Source of the DNA: Symbiodinium natans
Taxonomy: Eukaryota; Sar; Dinophyceae; Suessiales; Symbiodiniaceae
NCBI GenBank assembly: GCA_905221605.1
Contig: CAJNDS010002612.1
Span: forward strand, 749,436 to 811,435
Reading direction: 5' to 3'
Length of the DNA: 62,000 nt
Both the position numbers and the translations under genes were made by a program. Below the pieces are notes generated by a model, which searched no databases, had not been told where the DNA came from, and was given only the letters and a program-made list of their open reading frames with translations. Position 1 is the first letter of the stretch. Each line of letters opens with the position of its first letter. This document shows positions 1 through 10,625 of this stretch, one piece after another.

Positions 1-222
1 CCCGCCAAACCTAACCGGTACCTAAGGCCCCTATACCCTAAACCTACAAACCTACAAACCCTAAACCTACAAATCCAAAACCCGAAACATCCCGTAGTCT
101 GCCGGTCCCTCATTTCTTGTTGGTTTGGTTTTTTTGGTAGGGAATGATGGAATGAGGTACCCTATAACCCCTTCAATATACTTCTGAGGGGTTCTATATG
201 GTTCAGCAGGTCCCTAAACCCT

Positions 223-337
223 AACCCCTAACCCCCAAACCCTAAACCCCAAACCCTAAACCCTAAACCCTAGACCCTAAACCCTAAACCCTAAACCCTA
301 AACCCTAAACCCTAAACCCTACCACCCCAAACCCTAG
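223..337. repeat. interstitial telomere-type tract (CCCTAAA)
   Basis: Run of CCCTAAA heptamers with CCCCAAA and CCCTAGA variants. It lies 220 bp inside the window and is followed by an opposite-orientation tract at 438, so it is not a chromosome end. Confidence 0.95.
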
Positions 338-361
338 ACCCCACAAACTCCGAACCTTTAG

Positions 362-431
362 GATGGGACTCGGAGTCTCATGCTCAGTGACTCGCAGATC
401 TTGCAGAAGGCGGCGCTGCACTGGGTTCAGG
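362..431 (+). CDS. exon-like segment (unknown protein)
   Basis: 23 codons open from a TTTAG acceptor at 357-361 to a CAGG|GTGGCT donor. The reading includes SDSQILQKAALHWVQ, which looks like ordinary globular protein. The acceptor AG falls in a degenerate telomere heptamer and the downstream intron starts with the tract at 438. Family not recognised. Confidence 0.45.
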
Positions 432-437
432 GTGGCT

Positions 438-512
438 AGGGTTTAGGGTTTAGGGTTTGGGTTTAGGGTTTAGGGTTTAGGGTTTAGGGTTTAGGGTTTA
501 AGGTTTAGGATT
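438..512. repeat. interstitial telomere-type tract (TTTAGGG)
   Basis: About ten TTTAGGG units, opposite in orientation to the tract at 223. A decayed continuation with TAGGTCTACAGGG-type variants runs to about 600. Confidence 0.95.
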
Positions 513-733
513 TAGGTCTACAGGGTACAGAATTTAGGGTTTAGGGTTTAGGTTTAGGGTGTAGGCGGTTGGTCTAGGGTTTCGGGTATAGGGTGTAGGG
601 TCTTGCATTGCCAGAAGCTAAACCGTCGAACTTTGAGTTTCAGGGCTACCTTGTTCGTCTCAGGTCTTGCTTGCGAGCTGTGCGAAATCCGAAAGTCCAA
701 AAAATCCGAAGCCGCAAGCCCCCAAAAGATGAA

Positions 734-832
734 ACCCTAAACCCTAAACCCTAAACCCTAAACCCTAAACCCTAAACCCTAAACCCTAAACCCTAAACCC
801 TAAACCCTAAACCCTAAACCCTAAACCCTAAA
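734..832. repeat. interstitial telomere-type tract (CCCTAAA)
   Basis: Fourteen nearly perfect CCCTAAA units directly before the exon-like segment at 847. Confidence 0.95.
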
Positions 833-846
833 ACCCAAACATCGCG

Positions 847-931
847 CGGGGCCCGCTCTCTCGTGAGGCCCCAGAGCTCTTCAAGCGCGAGAGCCTCTTC
901 CAGCGGCTGAATCTCATCATCTGGCTGGTTC
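847..931 (+). CDS. exon-like segment with hydrophobic end
   Basis: An open frame reads REAPELFKRESLFQRLNLII then WLV, ending at a C|GTAGTA donor. The amphipathic-to-hydrophobic change would suit the entry into a membrane helix. It is flanked upstream by CCCTAAA and downstream by TTTAGGG arrays. Family not recognised. Confidence 0.5.
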
Positions 932-938
932 GTAGTAG

Positions 939-1007
939 GGTTTAGGGTTTAGGGTTTAGGGTTTGGGGTTTGGGGTTTGGGGTTTGGGGTTTAGGGTTTA
1001 GAGTTTT
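939..1007. repeat. telomere-type tract (TTTAGGG/TTTGGGG)
   Basis: TTTAGGG units that change to TTTGGGG for four units and back, so tracts diverge by unit-level homogenisation. Confidence 0.9.
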
Positions 1008-1043
1008 AGGAAATGAGGTACCCTATACAATCCCGAAAAGGGG

Positions 1044-1071
1044 ATATATATATATATATATATATATATGA
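1044..1071. repeat. (TA)n microsatellite
   Basis: Uninterrupted TA dinucleotides, about 14 units. Confidence 0.95.
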
Positions 1072-1132
1072 AGGACCTTGAGGTATAATGTGAGTAACTC
1101 TCTTTGCTGCAGTATCAGAGAGACAACTCTCT

Positions 1133-2440
1133 GGGGAGACTTTCTATTTCAAAGGTTTCAAAGGTTTGAACACCTTTGAAATTTGAAATCGGGAAAGGGG
1201 GAGGGGGCTTTCTATTTCAAAGGTTTTAAAGGTTTCAATAGTTTCAAAACCTTTGAAATTTCAAATCGGGAGAGGAGGCGGGAGTTTCTATTTCAAAAGA
1301 TTTCAAAGGTTTCAAAGGATTTGGGAAACTTCGCGGGAGTTTCCCACGCCCTTTGAAACCTTTCAAATATTTGAAACCTTTGAAATTTAAAATCGGGGGA
1401 GGAGGGTGGGAGTTTCTATTTCAAAGATTTCATCCGATTTTAAATTTCTAAAAACCTTTGAAATTTAAAATCGGGGGAGGAGGGGGGAGTTTCTATTTCA
1501 AAGGTGTCAAAGATTTCAAGGGTTTCAAAGGTTTCAAAGGATTTGGGAAACTTCCCGGGAGTTCCCACGCCCTTTGAAACCTTTGAAATCTTTGAAATCT
1601 TTGAAACCTTTGAAATTTAAAATCGGGGGAGGAGGGGGGAGTTTCTATATCAAAGGTTTCAAAGGTTTCAAAGGGTTTGGGAAACTTCCCGGGAGTTTCC
1701 CACGCCCTTTGAAACCTTAGAAATCTTTGAAACCTTTGAAATTTAAAATCGGGGGAGGAGGGGGGAGTTTCTATTTCAAAGATTTCAAAGGTTTCAAAGG
1801 TTTCAAAGGGTTTGGGAAACTTCCCGGGAGTTTCCCTCGCCCTTTTTAAACCTTGGAAATCTTTGAAGTCTTTGAAACCTTTGAAACCTTTGAAATTCAA
1901 ACTCGGGGGAGGGGGGGAGTTTCTATTTCAAAGATTTCATCCGATTTTAAATTTCAAAAACCTTTGAAATTTACAATCGGGGGAGGAGGGGGGAGTTTCT
2001 ATTCAAAGATTTCAAAGGTTTCAAAGGTTTCAAAGGATTTGGGAAACTTCCCGGGAGTTCCCACGCACTTTGAAACCTTTGAAATCTTTGAAACCTTTGA
2101 AACCTTTGAAATTTAAAATCGGGGGAGGAGGGGGGAGTTTCTATTTAAAAGATTTCAAGATTTCAAAGGTTTCAAAGGGTTTGGGAAACTTACCGGGAGT
2201 TTCCCTCGCCCTTTGAAACCTTGGAAATCTTTGAACTCTTTGAATTCTTTGAAACCTTTGAAATTCAAAATCGGGGGAGGGGGGGGGAGTTTGTATCTCA
2301 AAGACTTCATCCGATTTCAAATTTCAAAAAACCTTTGAAATTCAAAATCGGGGGAGGAGGGGGGAGTTTCTATTTCAAAGCTTTCAAAGGTTTCAAAAGT
2401 TTCAAAGGATTTGGGAAACATCCCGGGAGTTTCCCACGTT
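1133..2440. repeat. satellite of TTTCAAAGG / ATCGGGGGAGG units
   Basis: Tandem array with two unit lengths. The anchor TTTGGGAAACTT recurs near 1322, 1543, 1678, 1812, 2040, 2181 and 2413, giving spacings of about 135 or about 225 bp. The longer unit carries an extra CATCCGATTTTAAATTTC block. Each unit has a TTTCAAAGG array, a GGGAAACTTCCCGGGAGTTTCCC-type palindrome, its TTTGAAACC complement and a GGGGGAGGAGGGGGG run. Phe/Glu- and Phe/Lys-rich frames on both strands are translations of the repeat, not genes. Confidence 0.95.
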
Positions 2441-2556
2441 CTTGCAGGTCCCAGGCCATGAAGGCACGCCGGTCGGCCTTCGAGGACGGTGGCTGCCTGG
2501 TTGCTATGCGTTCCGCGTTGGTTTAAGTGACACCCCAACATGGCGGAGTGATATAT

Positions 2557-2632
2557 TGGGGAGGGGGGGGGGAGGGGGGGAGGGGGGGGGGGTTAGGGTT
2601 TAGGGTTAGGGTTTATTTAGGGTTTAGGGTTT
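2557..2632. repeat. poly-G tract plus short telomere-type tract
   Basis: G runs with single A interruptions pass directly into TTTAGGG units. It ends the satellite region. Confidence 0.9.
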
Positions 2633-2639
2633 AGGTATA

Positions 2640-3250
2640 AAGCTTTGGCATCTCAGGCCAAGCCGGCCCGCTTTGGCCACGGCCACCGCTCACGGAAGTG
2701 TCGGCTACAAGGCTCCAGATTGATAGGGGTTGCACGGTTGCATTTTGCCCGAGATGTACTCTTTGTGTAGGGCGCCTTTCATGCAGGGTTGAAGGTTTTG
2801 GGTGCATGCGCGCCCGTCCTTCCGTGCATGCGTTCGTGTGTGGTGAAGTTCCGGGGGTTTGTGACATGAAGAGTCCAGGAGTCCAGTGCTTTAGGCATTT
2901 GTTTCTTGTTCGGCGGCAAGGCATGAAGGCACGCGGTGTTGACAAAAGTGTCGCCTCAGGCTACGTGCTAGAAGCCCAATAGATGCCCTTTTCTTTGCCG
3001 GAACCCTAAACCTACACCCCACTTCAGCAGACCGAGGCATCCTCAGTGCAAAGATCCCCTAGGCTTTAAACCGCAGGCCATCAACTCCACGAGGTGGCGC
3101 CGTCAAATTCTAGGGAAGTTTATGGTCGGACCATGAGCTCTCTGCCATGATTCCTGCCAGGCGGGTGAGCCAGCCTGGAGAGGGCAAGCGTGCCGGCCTG
3201 AGTATAGCTCATCTGTGGGGCAGTTGCAGGCATCATATTCACAATCATTC
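2640..3250. other. unassigned region, degenerate coding-like sequence
   Basis: GC-rich sequence without telomeric tracts. ATGAAGGCACGC occurs here near 2921 and also at 2458, which points to a duplicated, decayed segment. Overlapping frames of 94-104 codons exist on both strands, and none has a recognisable domain or clear splice borders. Confidence 0.4.
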
Positions 3251-3536
3251 AGGACGAAGAAGTTCCTGACATGGATGGAGCCGACCAGGCGGCACTTCTA
3301 GTCCAGGTAAACAGCCGTCTGGTGGCCATGTCCGTGTTGTTGGAGAGGCCGCTGGGTTTGCGGCGGCCAGCACATGGGACGCACGTACAATCTGTCAGGG
3401 CGTGGAAGCTGGTGAAATGGACCACGAAGAGCAGGCGGAGCTCTGAGTCCAGGTAAACAACTGCACGGCAACAATGCATGTGTTGTTGGCAGAGACGAGA
3501 AACATTGGTGAGTACTAAATGGTATATTCCTGCCAG

Positions 3537-4192
3537 GCGAGCGATATGGGCTACACCTGGGAGCAGGAGCACGAGCCTGCGTGGCGCTCAGCGCAACGCA
3601 AAACGAAAGCAACACTCTTCAAGAGGCAGAAAAACGGGACCTGTGCCAGGTGGACGAGATGCCATGCGGCTTCGACGACGACGAGAAGCAAGTTGCAGTC
3701 TGGCACTCGGCACTATGAGAAAGAAAAGCACAGTGACGAGAAACATTCGTGAATACTAAATGGTATTTCTGCCAGGCGAGCGATATGGGCTACACCTGGG
3801 AGCAGGAGCACGATCCTGCGGGGCGCCCAGCGCAACGCAAAACAAAAGCAACACGCATCAAGGGGCAGAAAAACGGTACCTGTGTCAGGTGGAGGAGATG
3901 GCACGCAGCTTCGACGACGAGCAGGAGTCGGCGTTTTGAGAAAGAAAAGCACAGTGACGAAAAACATTGGTGAATACTATATGGTATATTCCTGCCAGGC
4001 GAACGATATGGGCGACACCTTGGAGCAGGAGCACGATCCTGCGTGGCGCCCAGCCCAACGCAAAACAAAAGCAACACTCTTCAAGAGGCAGAAAAACGGG
4101 ACCTGTGCCAGGTCGAGGAGATGCCATGCGGCTTCGACGACGAGCAGGAGTCGGCATTTTGAGAAAGAAAAGCACAGTGACGAAAAACATTA
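3537..4192 (+). repeat. three tandem copies of an exon-like unit
   Basis: Unit starts GGTATATTCCTGCCAG|GCGA recur at 3521, 3762, 3983 and (partial) 4206. In each full copy one frame is open from the CCTGCCAG acceptor-like site to an ACATT(G)|GTGA donor-like site: 3537-3748 (212 nt), 3776-3969 (194 nt) and 3999-4192 (194 nt). It reads GYTWEQEH..PAWR and FKRQKNGTCAR. A second conserved frame reads EAEKRDLCQV and stops inside each unit. The implied introns would be only 27-29 nt, so this may be a duplicated gene fragment and not a functional gene. Family not recognised. Confidence 0.55.
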
Positions 4193-4519
4193 GTGAATAC
4201 TAAATGGTATATTCCTGCCAGGCGAACGATATGGGCTACACCTTGGAGCAGGAGCAAGATCCTGCGTGGCGCTCAGAGCAACGCAAAACAAAAGCAACAC
4301 TCCTCAAAAGGCAGAAAAGCGGAAGCATGCACGAGTTCGGGCCTCAAGAATTAGGGTTCTTGGCTGTTGGGATTTCAAGCTTGGGTTTCAATCAAGGGTT
4401 CAAGGTGCCTGGTCTTGGGTTAGAGTGTTCTTTGGGCCAGTTAGCGCCCAGCCGAGGCCCTTGCATTTATTTCGGGGAAATCGCGTGCGAAAACGACAGC
4501 TCCCTAAATTTAAACCCTA

Positions 4520-5045
4520 AACCCTAAACCCTAGACCGCAGCTATTTCGGCTCGATTTGATTTTTTTACAAGAAGGAGCCTAGACCCTAAACCCTAAACC
4601 CTAGACCGCAGCTATTTCGGCTCGATTTGATGTTTTTTCCAAGAAGGAGCCTAAGCCCTAAACCCTACATACGCCCTAAACCCTAAGCCCTAACTTGACC
4701 CTAAACCGTAAACCCTAAACCCTAGATTCGATGTTTTTTCCAAGAAGGAGCCTAAACCCTAAAACCTAAGCCCAAAACCCTAAACCCTACACCCTAAACC
4801 CTAAACCCTAAAACCCTAAACCCTAGACCGCAGCTATTTCGGCTCGATTTGATTTTTTTCCAAAAATGACCCTAAACCCTAAACCCTAAACCCTAAACAC
4901 TAAACCCTAGACCGCAGCTATTTCGGCTCGATTTGATGTTTTTTTCCAAGAAGGAGCCTAAACCCTAAGCCCTACACCCTAAACCCTAAACCCTAGACCG
5001 CAGCTATTTCGGCTCGATTCGATGTTTTCCAAGAAGGAGCGAGCC
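4520..5045. repeat. composite tandem array: telomere heptamers plus 50-bp module
   Basis: A module beginning CTAGACCGCAGCTATTTCGG and ending AAGAAGGAGCC recurs about six times (near 4530, 4600, 4725 partial, 4825, 4905, 4993). Variable numbers of CCCTAAA or CCCTAAG units separate the copies. It resembles subtelomeric satellite organisation. Confidence 0.85.
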
Positions 5046-5049
5046 GAAG

Positions 5050-5592
5050 GCGATTGCATCCCTGCAGCTCTTTTTTTACCTTGTTTTATCTTCCGTGCAA
5101 TGTAATCATTTGTTGTTCTAAGATAGTATATATGCATTGAAAAATATCCGGACGAAAACCATTATTAGTGGTTCTTTAGGAAAGGGAACGGAGCTGGAGA
5201 AGGAGAGAGGAATTGGATAATTTTTGTTTGTGAAGATCAATTTAATTGTTTTGTAATATTCCCAGTGCCATATTGAATGACGATCAAATCCAGAAGTCTT
5301 TCTCCAAGTTAGTCGATAAAAAACATGTTTATTGATATAGAATAATCAAAGAGGTTCTTTCCATAATTTGGACTTGTGAGGAAGCGACAAGAGGCCAAGA
5401 AGAGGGGGATGACTCGCTATTGTGTTACTTCATAGTTGTTTCGTTTTTTCTTGAAAAGAGAAAGGCCCGCTCCCACTTGTTTCCAAGAATGAGTGAGTTT
5501 GCCAAGCCATAAACCCAGCGTAGAGCATTTAATGGTTTTTTAATAGGGAAGGAAGGACAAGTGCTCGCATTGTACCTAAAGGTCCATGGCAC

Positions 5593-5623
<31 letters not shown>

Positions 5624-5640
5624 TTGATTCTTGGGCCCTA
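5050..5640. other. AT-rich region without genes or telomeric tracts
   Basis: About 590 bp with clearly lower GC than its surroundings, no telomere heptamers and no exon-like segment. It holds a (TA)n run at 5588-5625. Possibly a decayed insertion. Confidence 0.5.
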
Positions 5641-6205
5641 TCGACCAAGACCCAGGCGGTCATGCTCCGTTCTGGGTTTAGGTGTTTCGTGTTTTTTTTA
5701 GGGGTTCAGGGTTTTTGGGGTTCAGGGTTCAGGCTTTTGTGTTTCGTTCTTCAGGGCATTCAGGGTTTCAGGGGCTCGGTTACGTTTAAGACGTGGAGGT
5801 TCCGGCTGCAGGTATAGTTAGGTGCAGTTAGGTGTACAGGCTTTTGGTTGTTTGAAGCTATTTAGGCTTCAGTGTTTTGGGTTTAGGGTTGGTTGAGCTG
5901 TAATGGAGTTGTGGGACTCCCACCTTCGGCGTTCTGTCGAAGAAGCACAAGTATCTCCGCCACCGCCGCCTCAGATGACACTGGGCCCGGCACGTGTCGA
6001 GGTGCATGAAAAGTGCCAGATTTACTGCCGCTCTGTCTGCGAAACTTGTGACCCTGAACCCTTAACCCTAACCCTAAACCCTAAACGGTATTCAAGTGGA
6101 TCGGGCGGACCAACCGCACAGACACCGCAGGAGAGGTCACCCATGCACTCCAGAGCCTCTTGTTTTTTGTGGTTTCGGGTTTCGGGGTCAGGGTTTTAGC
6201 CCACT

Positions 6206-6311
6206 TTGGGTTTAGGGTTTAGGGTTAGTTAGGTTTAGGGTTTAGGGTTTAGGGTTTGGGGTTTAGGGTTTAGGGTTAGGGGTTTGGGGTTTAGGGTTTA
6301 GGGTTTAGGGC
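6206..6311. repeat. telomere-type tract (TTTAGGG)
   Basis: TTTAGGG units with TTTGGGG variants ending at the GCTGTGCC sequence upstream of the exon-like segment at 6369. Confidence 0.9.
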
Positions 6312-6368
6312 TGTGCCGGAGTCTGTTTTGGGCGTCGAGCAGGCCCACGATGTCCAGCCTCACTTCAG

Positions 6369-6437
6369 CCGAGGTACTGCGTCATGGAGCACAAGTACGA
6401 CCCCTTCTCCTTCTACTTCGCCGAATGCACCTCGGAT
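6369..6437 (+). CDS. exon-like segment, aromatic/Cys rich
   Basis: After CACTTCAG| the frame reads YCVMEHKYDPFSFYFAECTS. Aromatics and two cysteines suggest an extracellular domain, perhaps PAN or C-lectin-like. The downstream border runs into CCCTAAAC and the donor is unclear, with no GT within 10 nt. Confidence 0.5.
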
Positions 6438-6631
6438 CCCTAAACCTTAAACCCTAAACCCCAAACCCTGAACCCTAAACCCTGAACCCTAAGCCCTAAA
6501 ACCTAAACCCTAAACCCTAAACCTTACTAAGCCCAGAAGTCTACGCCCCCGAAATCCTCCAGCCCCGGAAATCATCAACCCAAGATGCTCAGATGCCCTC
6601 AGCCCTAAACCTTGAACCAGCCTGCGGAATG

Positions 6632-6736
6632 GGTTCACGAAAATTGGGGACCCCCAATATAAACGCCCATAGAGTTAGGATCACTGTAGGATTCTTATAA
6701 CAAGGACCCCAATAGGGTGCCCCGAATTGCGGAAAC
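6632..6736. mobile_element. small inverted-repeat element, family D
   Basis: Begins GGTTCACGAAAATTGGGGAC and ends in CCGAATTGCGGAAAC. Related copies at 28080, 43823, 45291 and 57085 share GGTTTACGAAAATAGGGGAC ends and AGGATTCCCTTATAA cores. No coding capacity (MITE-like). Confidence 0.6.
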
Positions 6737-7156
6737 ATCGGCATTGTTGGTAGGAGAAGTCAGAGCACCTTCACCCAAAAGGGTGTTAGGCTTGTGCATT
6801 GAGCTGCAAGGGTTTCGTTCTGCTTTTTTTCGGGTTTAGAGGGTCAAAGTGAGGGTCTTTTGGCTGATACTCACAGACTCCTGGTTCTTCCTTACTCAGG
6901 GAAACTTCTGCAGTTCTTCACAGGTTTGCTTAAGTCTGGGTGAAGGAATCTTCCCGGATTCAGGGATAGTTATAAGCTTAGGCGACTGTCGAGCTTATGG
7001 GCTTCACAGGCTGTAGCCGGTGTACATTCTCCTAGCGCATATTGCCAATCAGCAGCTCAGATGCGCCCATTTCAAGTCTTCTTTCCGGAGGTTATAGGGT
7101 TTCCCTCCCCCCATGAAGGTGTAGGGTTTAGGGTTTAGGGTTTCGGGTGTAGGGTT

Positions 7157-7252
7157 GAAGGCAACTGCGCCTACTGCATGCGGCTTCTCACGATCTCATG
7201 GCTCTACAACATCCTCTATCAGCACAAGTGTGCCTCAGCGCAACTTGATGGT
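7157..7252 (+). CDS. exon-like segment (EGNCAYCMRLLTISW)
   Basis: 32 open codons read CAYCMRLLTISWLYNILYQ then HKCAS, ending near a G|GTTAAA donor. A CxxC pair precedes a hydrophobic stretch. A degenerate TTTAGGG tract lies directly upstream. Family not recognised. Confidence 0.45.
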
Positions 7253-7554
7253 TAAACCCTCAAGAGGTTTAGGGTGTAGGGTTTAGGGTGGTCCCTTTTT
7301 GGGGGTCCGAAATATAGTACGGGCACCTTACACAAAGGGCCCCTCAAAGGGAGCCCCAGTTGGAAGAACTACCCGAAGCTTCAACCCTGAAAACATTAGG
7401 CATGCTTCCTAAACCCTGAGCCCTGAACCCTAAATCCTAAACCCTAGCTTCAGCCCTGAAAACCTTAGGCGTGCTCCTGGTTGAGGGGTCGGGGGCTTCA
7501 GGTCTTGTGGGCTCCGAAGGCGTTCGGCTTGCAGAACCGGTGCTTCGGTATGGA

Positions 7555-7665
7555 GTTTAGGGTTTAGGGTTTAGGGTTTAGGGTTTAGGGTTTAGGGTTT
7601 AGGGTTTAGGGTTTAGGGTTTAGGGTTTAGGGTTTAGGGTTTAGGGTTTAGGTTTAGGTTTAGGG
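7555..7665. repeat. telomere-type tract (TTTAGGG)
   Basis: Fifteen or more near-perfect TTTAGGG units, among the longest homogeneous tracts in the window. Confidence 0.95.
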
Positions 7666-8555
7666 TGGGGGCTTACCCACGCACAGTTATCCAGAAGTAT
7701 CAGGTTTCCTTAGATCATCACAAGGCAAGCTAACAAAACTGGGATGGGGCTAGGGGGCCTGAAGACTGGAGACCCAAACCCTTAATCCGCAACCCTTAAA
7801 CCCCAAACCAAGCCCCCAAGCCCTCAAACCTCAACACCACAAGCACCGCACAGCCCCCTAAACCCGAGGTTCTGCCCGCTACGGCCTCTTCTGCCCTTGC
7901 TTCGAGGCACTTGGGTTTAGGGTTTAGGGTCTACGGGGAGTGGGGTTCAGGGTTTCTGGTTTAGGGTCTAGGGTCTAGGGTTTAGGGTTTCAAGGTCGGG
8001 GAGGGTAGCCGAACCTTGGCAACATGACCTTAACGCCGGGCTTTGACCGCTGATTGATGTGGGTTTAGGGGTTGTAGGGTTTAGGGTTTAGGGTCTAGGG
8101 TCTAGGGTCTCAGACAGTTTCCAAGCAGTCATTTCTCGCATCTGAATGATTAGGTTCAGAATTCGTAGGGTTGCTGCCAAGGAACTTAAGTTGCTATAAT
8201 ATGGGTGTAGAATGAAAAATCCGGTGTTTCTGTTTCTGCGTAGACTAAGAGTATAAACAGCAACCCAGTCCAGGGAAAGCATGCAGAGCTGGCTTAACAT
8301 CTCCCTGACGAACACACGAAGCAGAAGACGTCACAGGTCTAAACCTGAAGGGGTTTAGTTTAGCGCTTGCGGATTTCGGGTCCCTAAGCCCTTACAATCC
8401 CTAAGGTCCCAAATTAAGATTATCCCTAGTTCCCCGTCCCCCTAAACGGTAAACGCCCAAACCCCTAAGCACAGAGACCCTCAGAACTCAACCCACTAAA
8501 TCCCCTCAACCCCCTCAGCCCCCGAACGTGAGAAACACCACGACGTGCTCTGCAG

Positions 8556-8672
8556 GCATCGGAAGTCGCCCACGACACGTCGCTGTGGACCACCCTCGAC
8601 CCTCTACGACACATGAGGACGCCTGGTTCTGGGCTTCCAGCATTGTCAATGGAAAGGCTTCGCCCGAAACCT
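8556..8672 (+). CDS. exon-like segment, two open frames
   Basis: From TCTGCAG| to a |GTACAG donor-like site, one frame reads ASEVAHDTSLWTTLDPLRHM and another reads HEDAWFWASSIVNGK. Both are open, so the frame is undecided. It is followed by the CCCTATAAG minisatellite. Confidence 0.35.
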
Positions 8673-8687
8673 GTACAGGAAGCCCTC

Positions 8688-8808
8688 AGCCCTACAAGCC
8701 CTATAAGCCCTATAAGCCCTACAAGCCCTATCAACCCTATAAGCCCTACAAGGCCCCAGAAGCCCTACAAGGCCCTATCAGCCCTGTAAGGCCCTAGAAG
8801 CCCTAAGC
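8688..8808. repeat. CCCTA(C/T)AAG minisatellite
   Basis: About ten units of a 9-10-bp telomere-derived variant (AGCCCTATAA, AGCCCTACA). Its plus frame gives Pro-Tyr-Lys repeats and its minus frame Gly-Leu/Ile repeats; both are repeat translations. Confidence 0.85.
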
Positions 8809-9013
8809 CCAAGTGGAAGTCACAAGGGGGCCTTCGGCTGCGGCATCCGGCCGCAAACTTCGCGAACACTCCAAGTCCTGGATGGTTAATAATGTCACAC
8901 ATGTAGTCTTGAAACGCCCCATTAGGGTTTTGGGCTTAGGCTCTAAACCCTAAACCCTAAACCCTAAACAAGCTTTTTGGGACCCCAGCCTCCGCAAGGA
9001 TCCACATCTGCAG

Positions 9014-9075
9014 GGGCTGCTCTTTCACCTCCCACTGTGCGAAGATGCTCAAGGCGCAGCTCGAAGTCTCGGGGG
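9014..9075 (+). CDS. exon-like segment (GCSFTSHCAKMLKAQLEVS)
   Basis: The acceptor CATCTGCAG| precedes an open frame that ends at G|GTTTAGGG, so the donor is the first heptamer of the tract at 9076. Two cysteines. Family not recognised. Confidence 0.5.
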
Positions 9076-9170
9076 GTTTAGGGTTTAGGGTTTAGGGTTT
9101 AGGGTTTAGGGTTTAGGGTTTAGGGTTGAGGGTTTAGGGTTTAGGGTTTAGGGTTTAGGGTTTAGGGTTT
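9076..9170. repeat. telomere-type tract (TTTAGGG), intronic
   Basis: Thirteen units lying between the exon-like segments 9014-9075 and 9187-9302. The first GT and the final CTTAG serve as plausible splice borders. Confidence 0.9.
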
Positions 9171-9186
9171 ATGTCCCAGGGCTTAG

Positions 9187-9302
9187 GGAAGAGGATTCTG
9201 TTCGCAAGTTCGTCGACGTCTTCTTGGACTATGAACAGCATGGGGCATCCTTGAGCTACATACGCATTGCAAGTACTGATGTGTTGCTTTCATGCATTCG
9301 TG
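9187..9302 (+). CDS. exon-like segment (RKFVDVFLDYEQHGASLSYI)
   Basis: 38 open codons from CTTAG| (degenerate heptamer acceptor) to TG|GTTTAC. The charged and aromatic pattern looks like a folded cytosolic domain. Together with 9014-9075 it brackets an intron of about 111 bp made mostly of TTTAGGG. Confidence 0.5.
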
Positions 9303-10311
9303 GTTTACCCTAAACCCGAAACCCTTAACCCTAAATAGGCTCAGCTCTATCTAAGCCTCAGTGGGTTACAGTTGTTTTTTGCTTACTCCTAAACCGTTAG
9401 CCAAATTGTAGACCCTCAAAGCCCGCAATGCAAAACCTGAGCGGCACGCCCTCCGCCCGAAACCCTATAAGCCCTAATCCCCGAAACCCCTAAACCCTAA
9501 ACTCCAAAACCTCAACAACAAATCGGTCTCAGGTGGCGGTCTGTGAGGAGTCAGAGACGGGCTACCAGCTGGGCAACCCTTTCGCCAGGCTCTAAGGAAG
9601 CTAGTAGAGTAGGAAGCGTTTGACCTTTTTGGGTTTTACTTGGGGATACTTTGGAATGGTTTTTAATTTTTCGGTACTATAATTCCCGAGAAACAGCAAA
9701 AATGCAAATTGATTTTGCTAGGGTTCCAAGCTCAGTATAGATTCGACAATTTCGACTTTAAATGTGATATTTCAAAAGTGTGACTCCTTATAGAATAGCA
9801 AAGGTTAAACTTTTCAGTTCCCGCAGGAAACTGCACAGCCAAGGAGGGTTTCAGGACTTATGGGGCTTGCGCCAGAAATGCTGACCTTGAACCCCCTGAG
9901 AATCGTTGTGGGTCTGACTTGAAGGTTCATGGGCCGTCCTAAGTAGGATTCTACACGCAAAAAACGAACTTACCCTTACTTTTTCTTACTTTGAAAGGAA
10001 AGGCTCCCTTCCCATCAGTACGCAATAAAGGGTAGCCTCAACCCTCAGCCCTGAAATCGAGCACCCTAGTAAGCCCTAAACCCTACACACTAAGTCCTAA
10101 ACCCTAAACCCAAGCACTAAATCGTAAACCCTAAGCCCCAAACCCTAAACCCAAAGCCCTGAACCCTAAGCCCTAAGCCCGAGATTTCTTCCTAGGCGCC
10201 TTGGGAATATTTTCAGTCGAAGGTGCCAGGCATCTGCCCGCCCAGAGACTCCTTGTGAACCCAGCTATAGCTGCATGTATAGCCCAGTGATAAACCGCCA
10301 AGTACGGCAAC

Positions 10312-10402
10312 CCTAAACCCTAAACCCTAAACCCTAAACCCTAAACCCTAAACCCTAAACCCTAAACCCTAAACCCTAAACCCTAAACCCTAAACCCTAA
10401 AC
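10312..10402. repeat. telomere-type tract (CCCTAAA)
   Basis: Thirteen CCCTAAA units between CAAGTACGGCAA and CTCTAACCATAC. Confidence 0.95.
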
Positions 10403-10500
10403 TCTAACCATACTCTGAAGGGATCTTGGAGCGCCTGAGCTTGAGGATTGAGAGCCTTCGTTTGAGGTCTTGTTCAACTCAAAAGGTGCGTGGCGCTGGA

Positions 10501-10625
10501 CTGTCTGGGGTAGGGTTTAGGGTTTAGGGTTTAGGGTTTAGGGTTTAGGGTTTAGGGTCTAGGGTCTAGGGTCTAGGGTCTAGGGTCTAGGGTTTAGGTT
10601 TAGGGTTTAGGGTCTGTCTGGGGTA
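10501..10625. repeat. telomere-type tract with 12-bp flanking direct repeat
   Basis: A tract of TTTAGGG and CTAGGG units (10513-10613) is bounded by identical copies of CTGTCTGGGGTA at 10501-10512 and 10614-10625. The pattern matches a target-site duplication around inserted telomeric DNA. Confidence 0.85.

Noticed and set aside
1-620. A chromosome end (true telomere) at the left edge
   Set aside because: Heptamer tracts of both orientations alternate here and across all 62 kb, so none is terminal by itself.
1493-2541. Phe/Glu/Lys-rich ORFs on both strands
   Set aside because: They translate the TTTCAAAGG satellite; unit-length changes shift their frames and no start or splice logic is conserved.
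8088-8315. 75-codon minus-strand ORF
   Set aside because: No acceptor or donor logic, no recognisable motif, C-terminus made of telomere-repeat codons; left out as unsupported.
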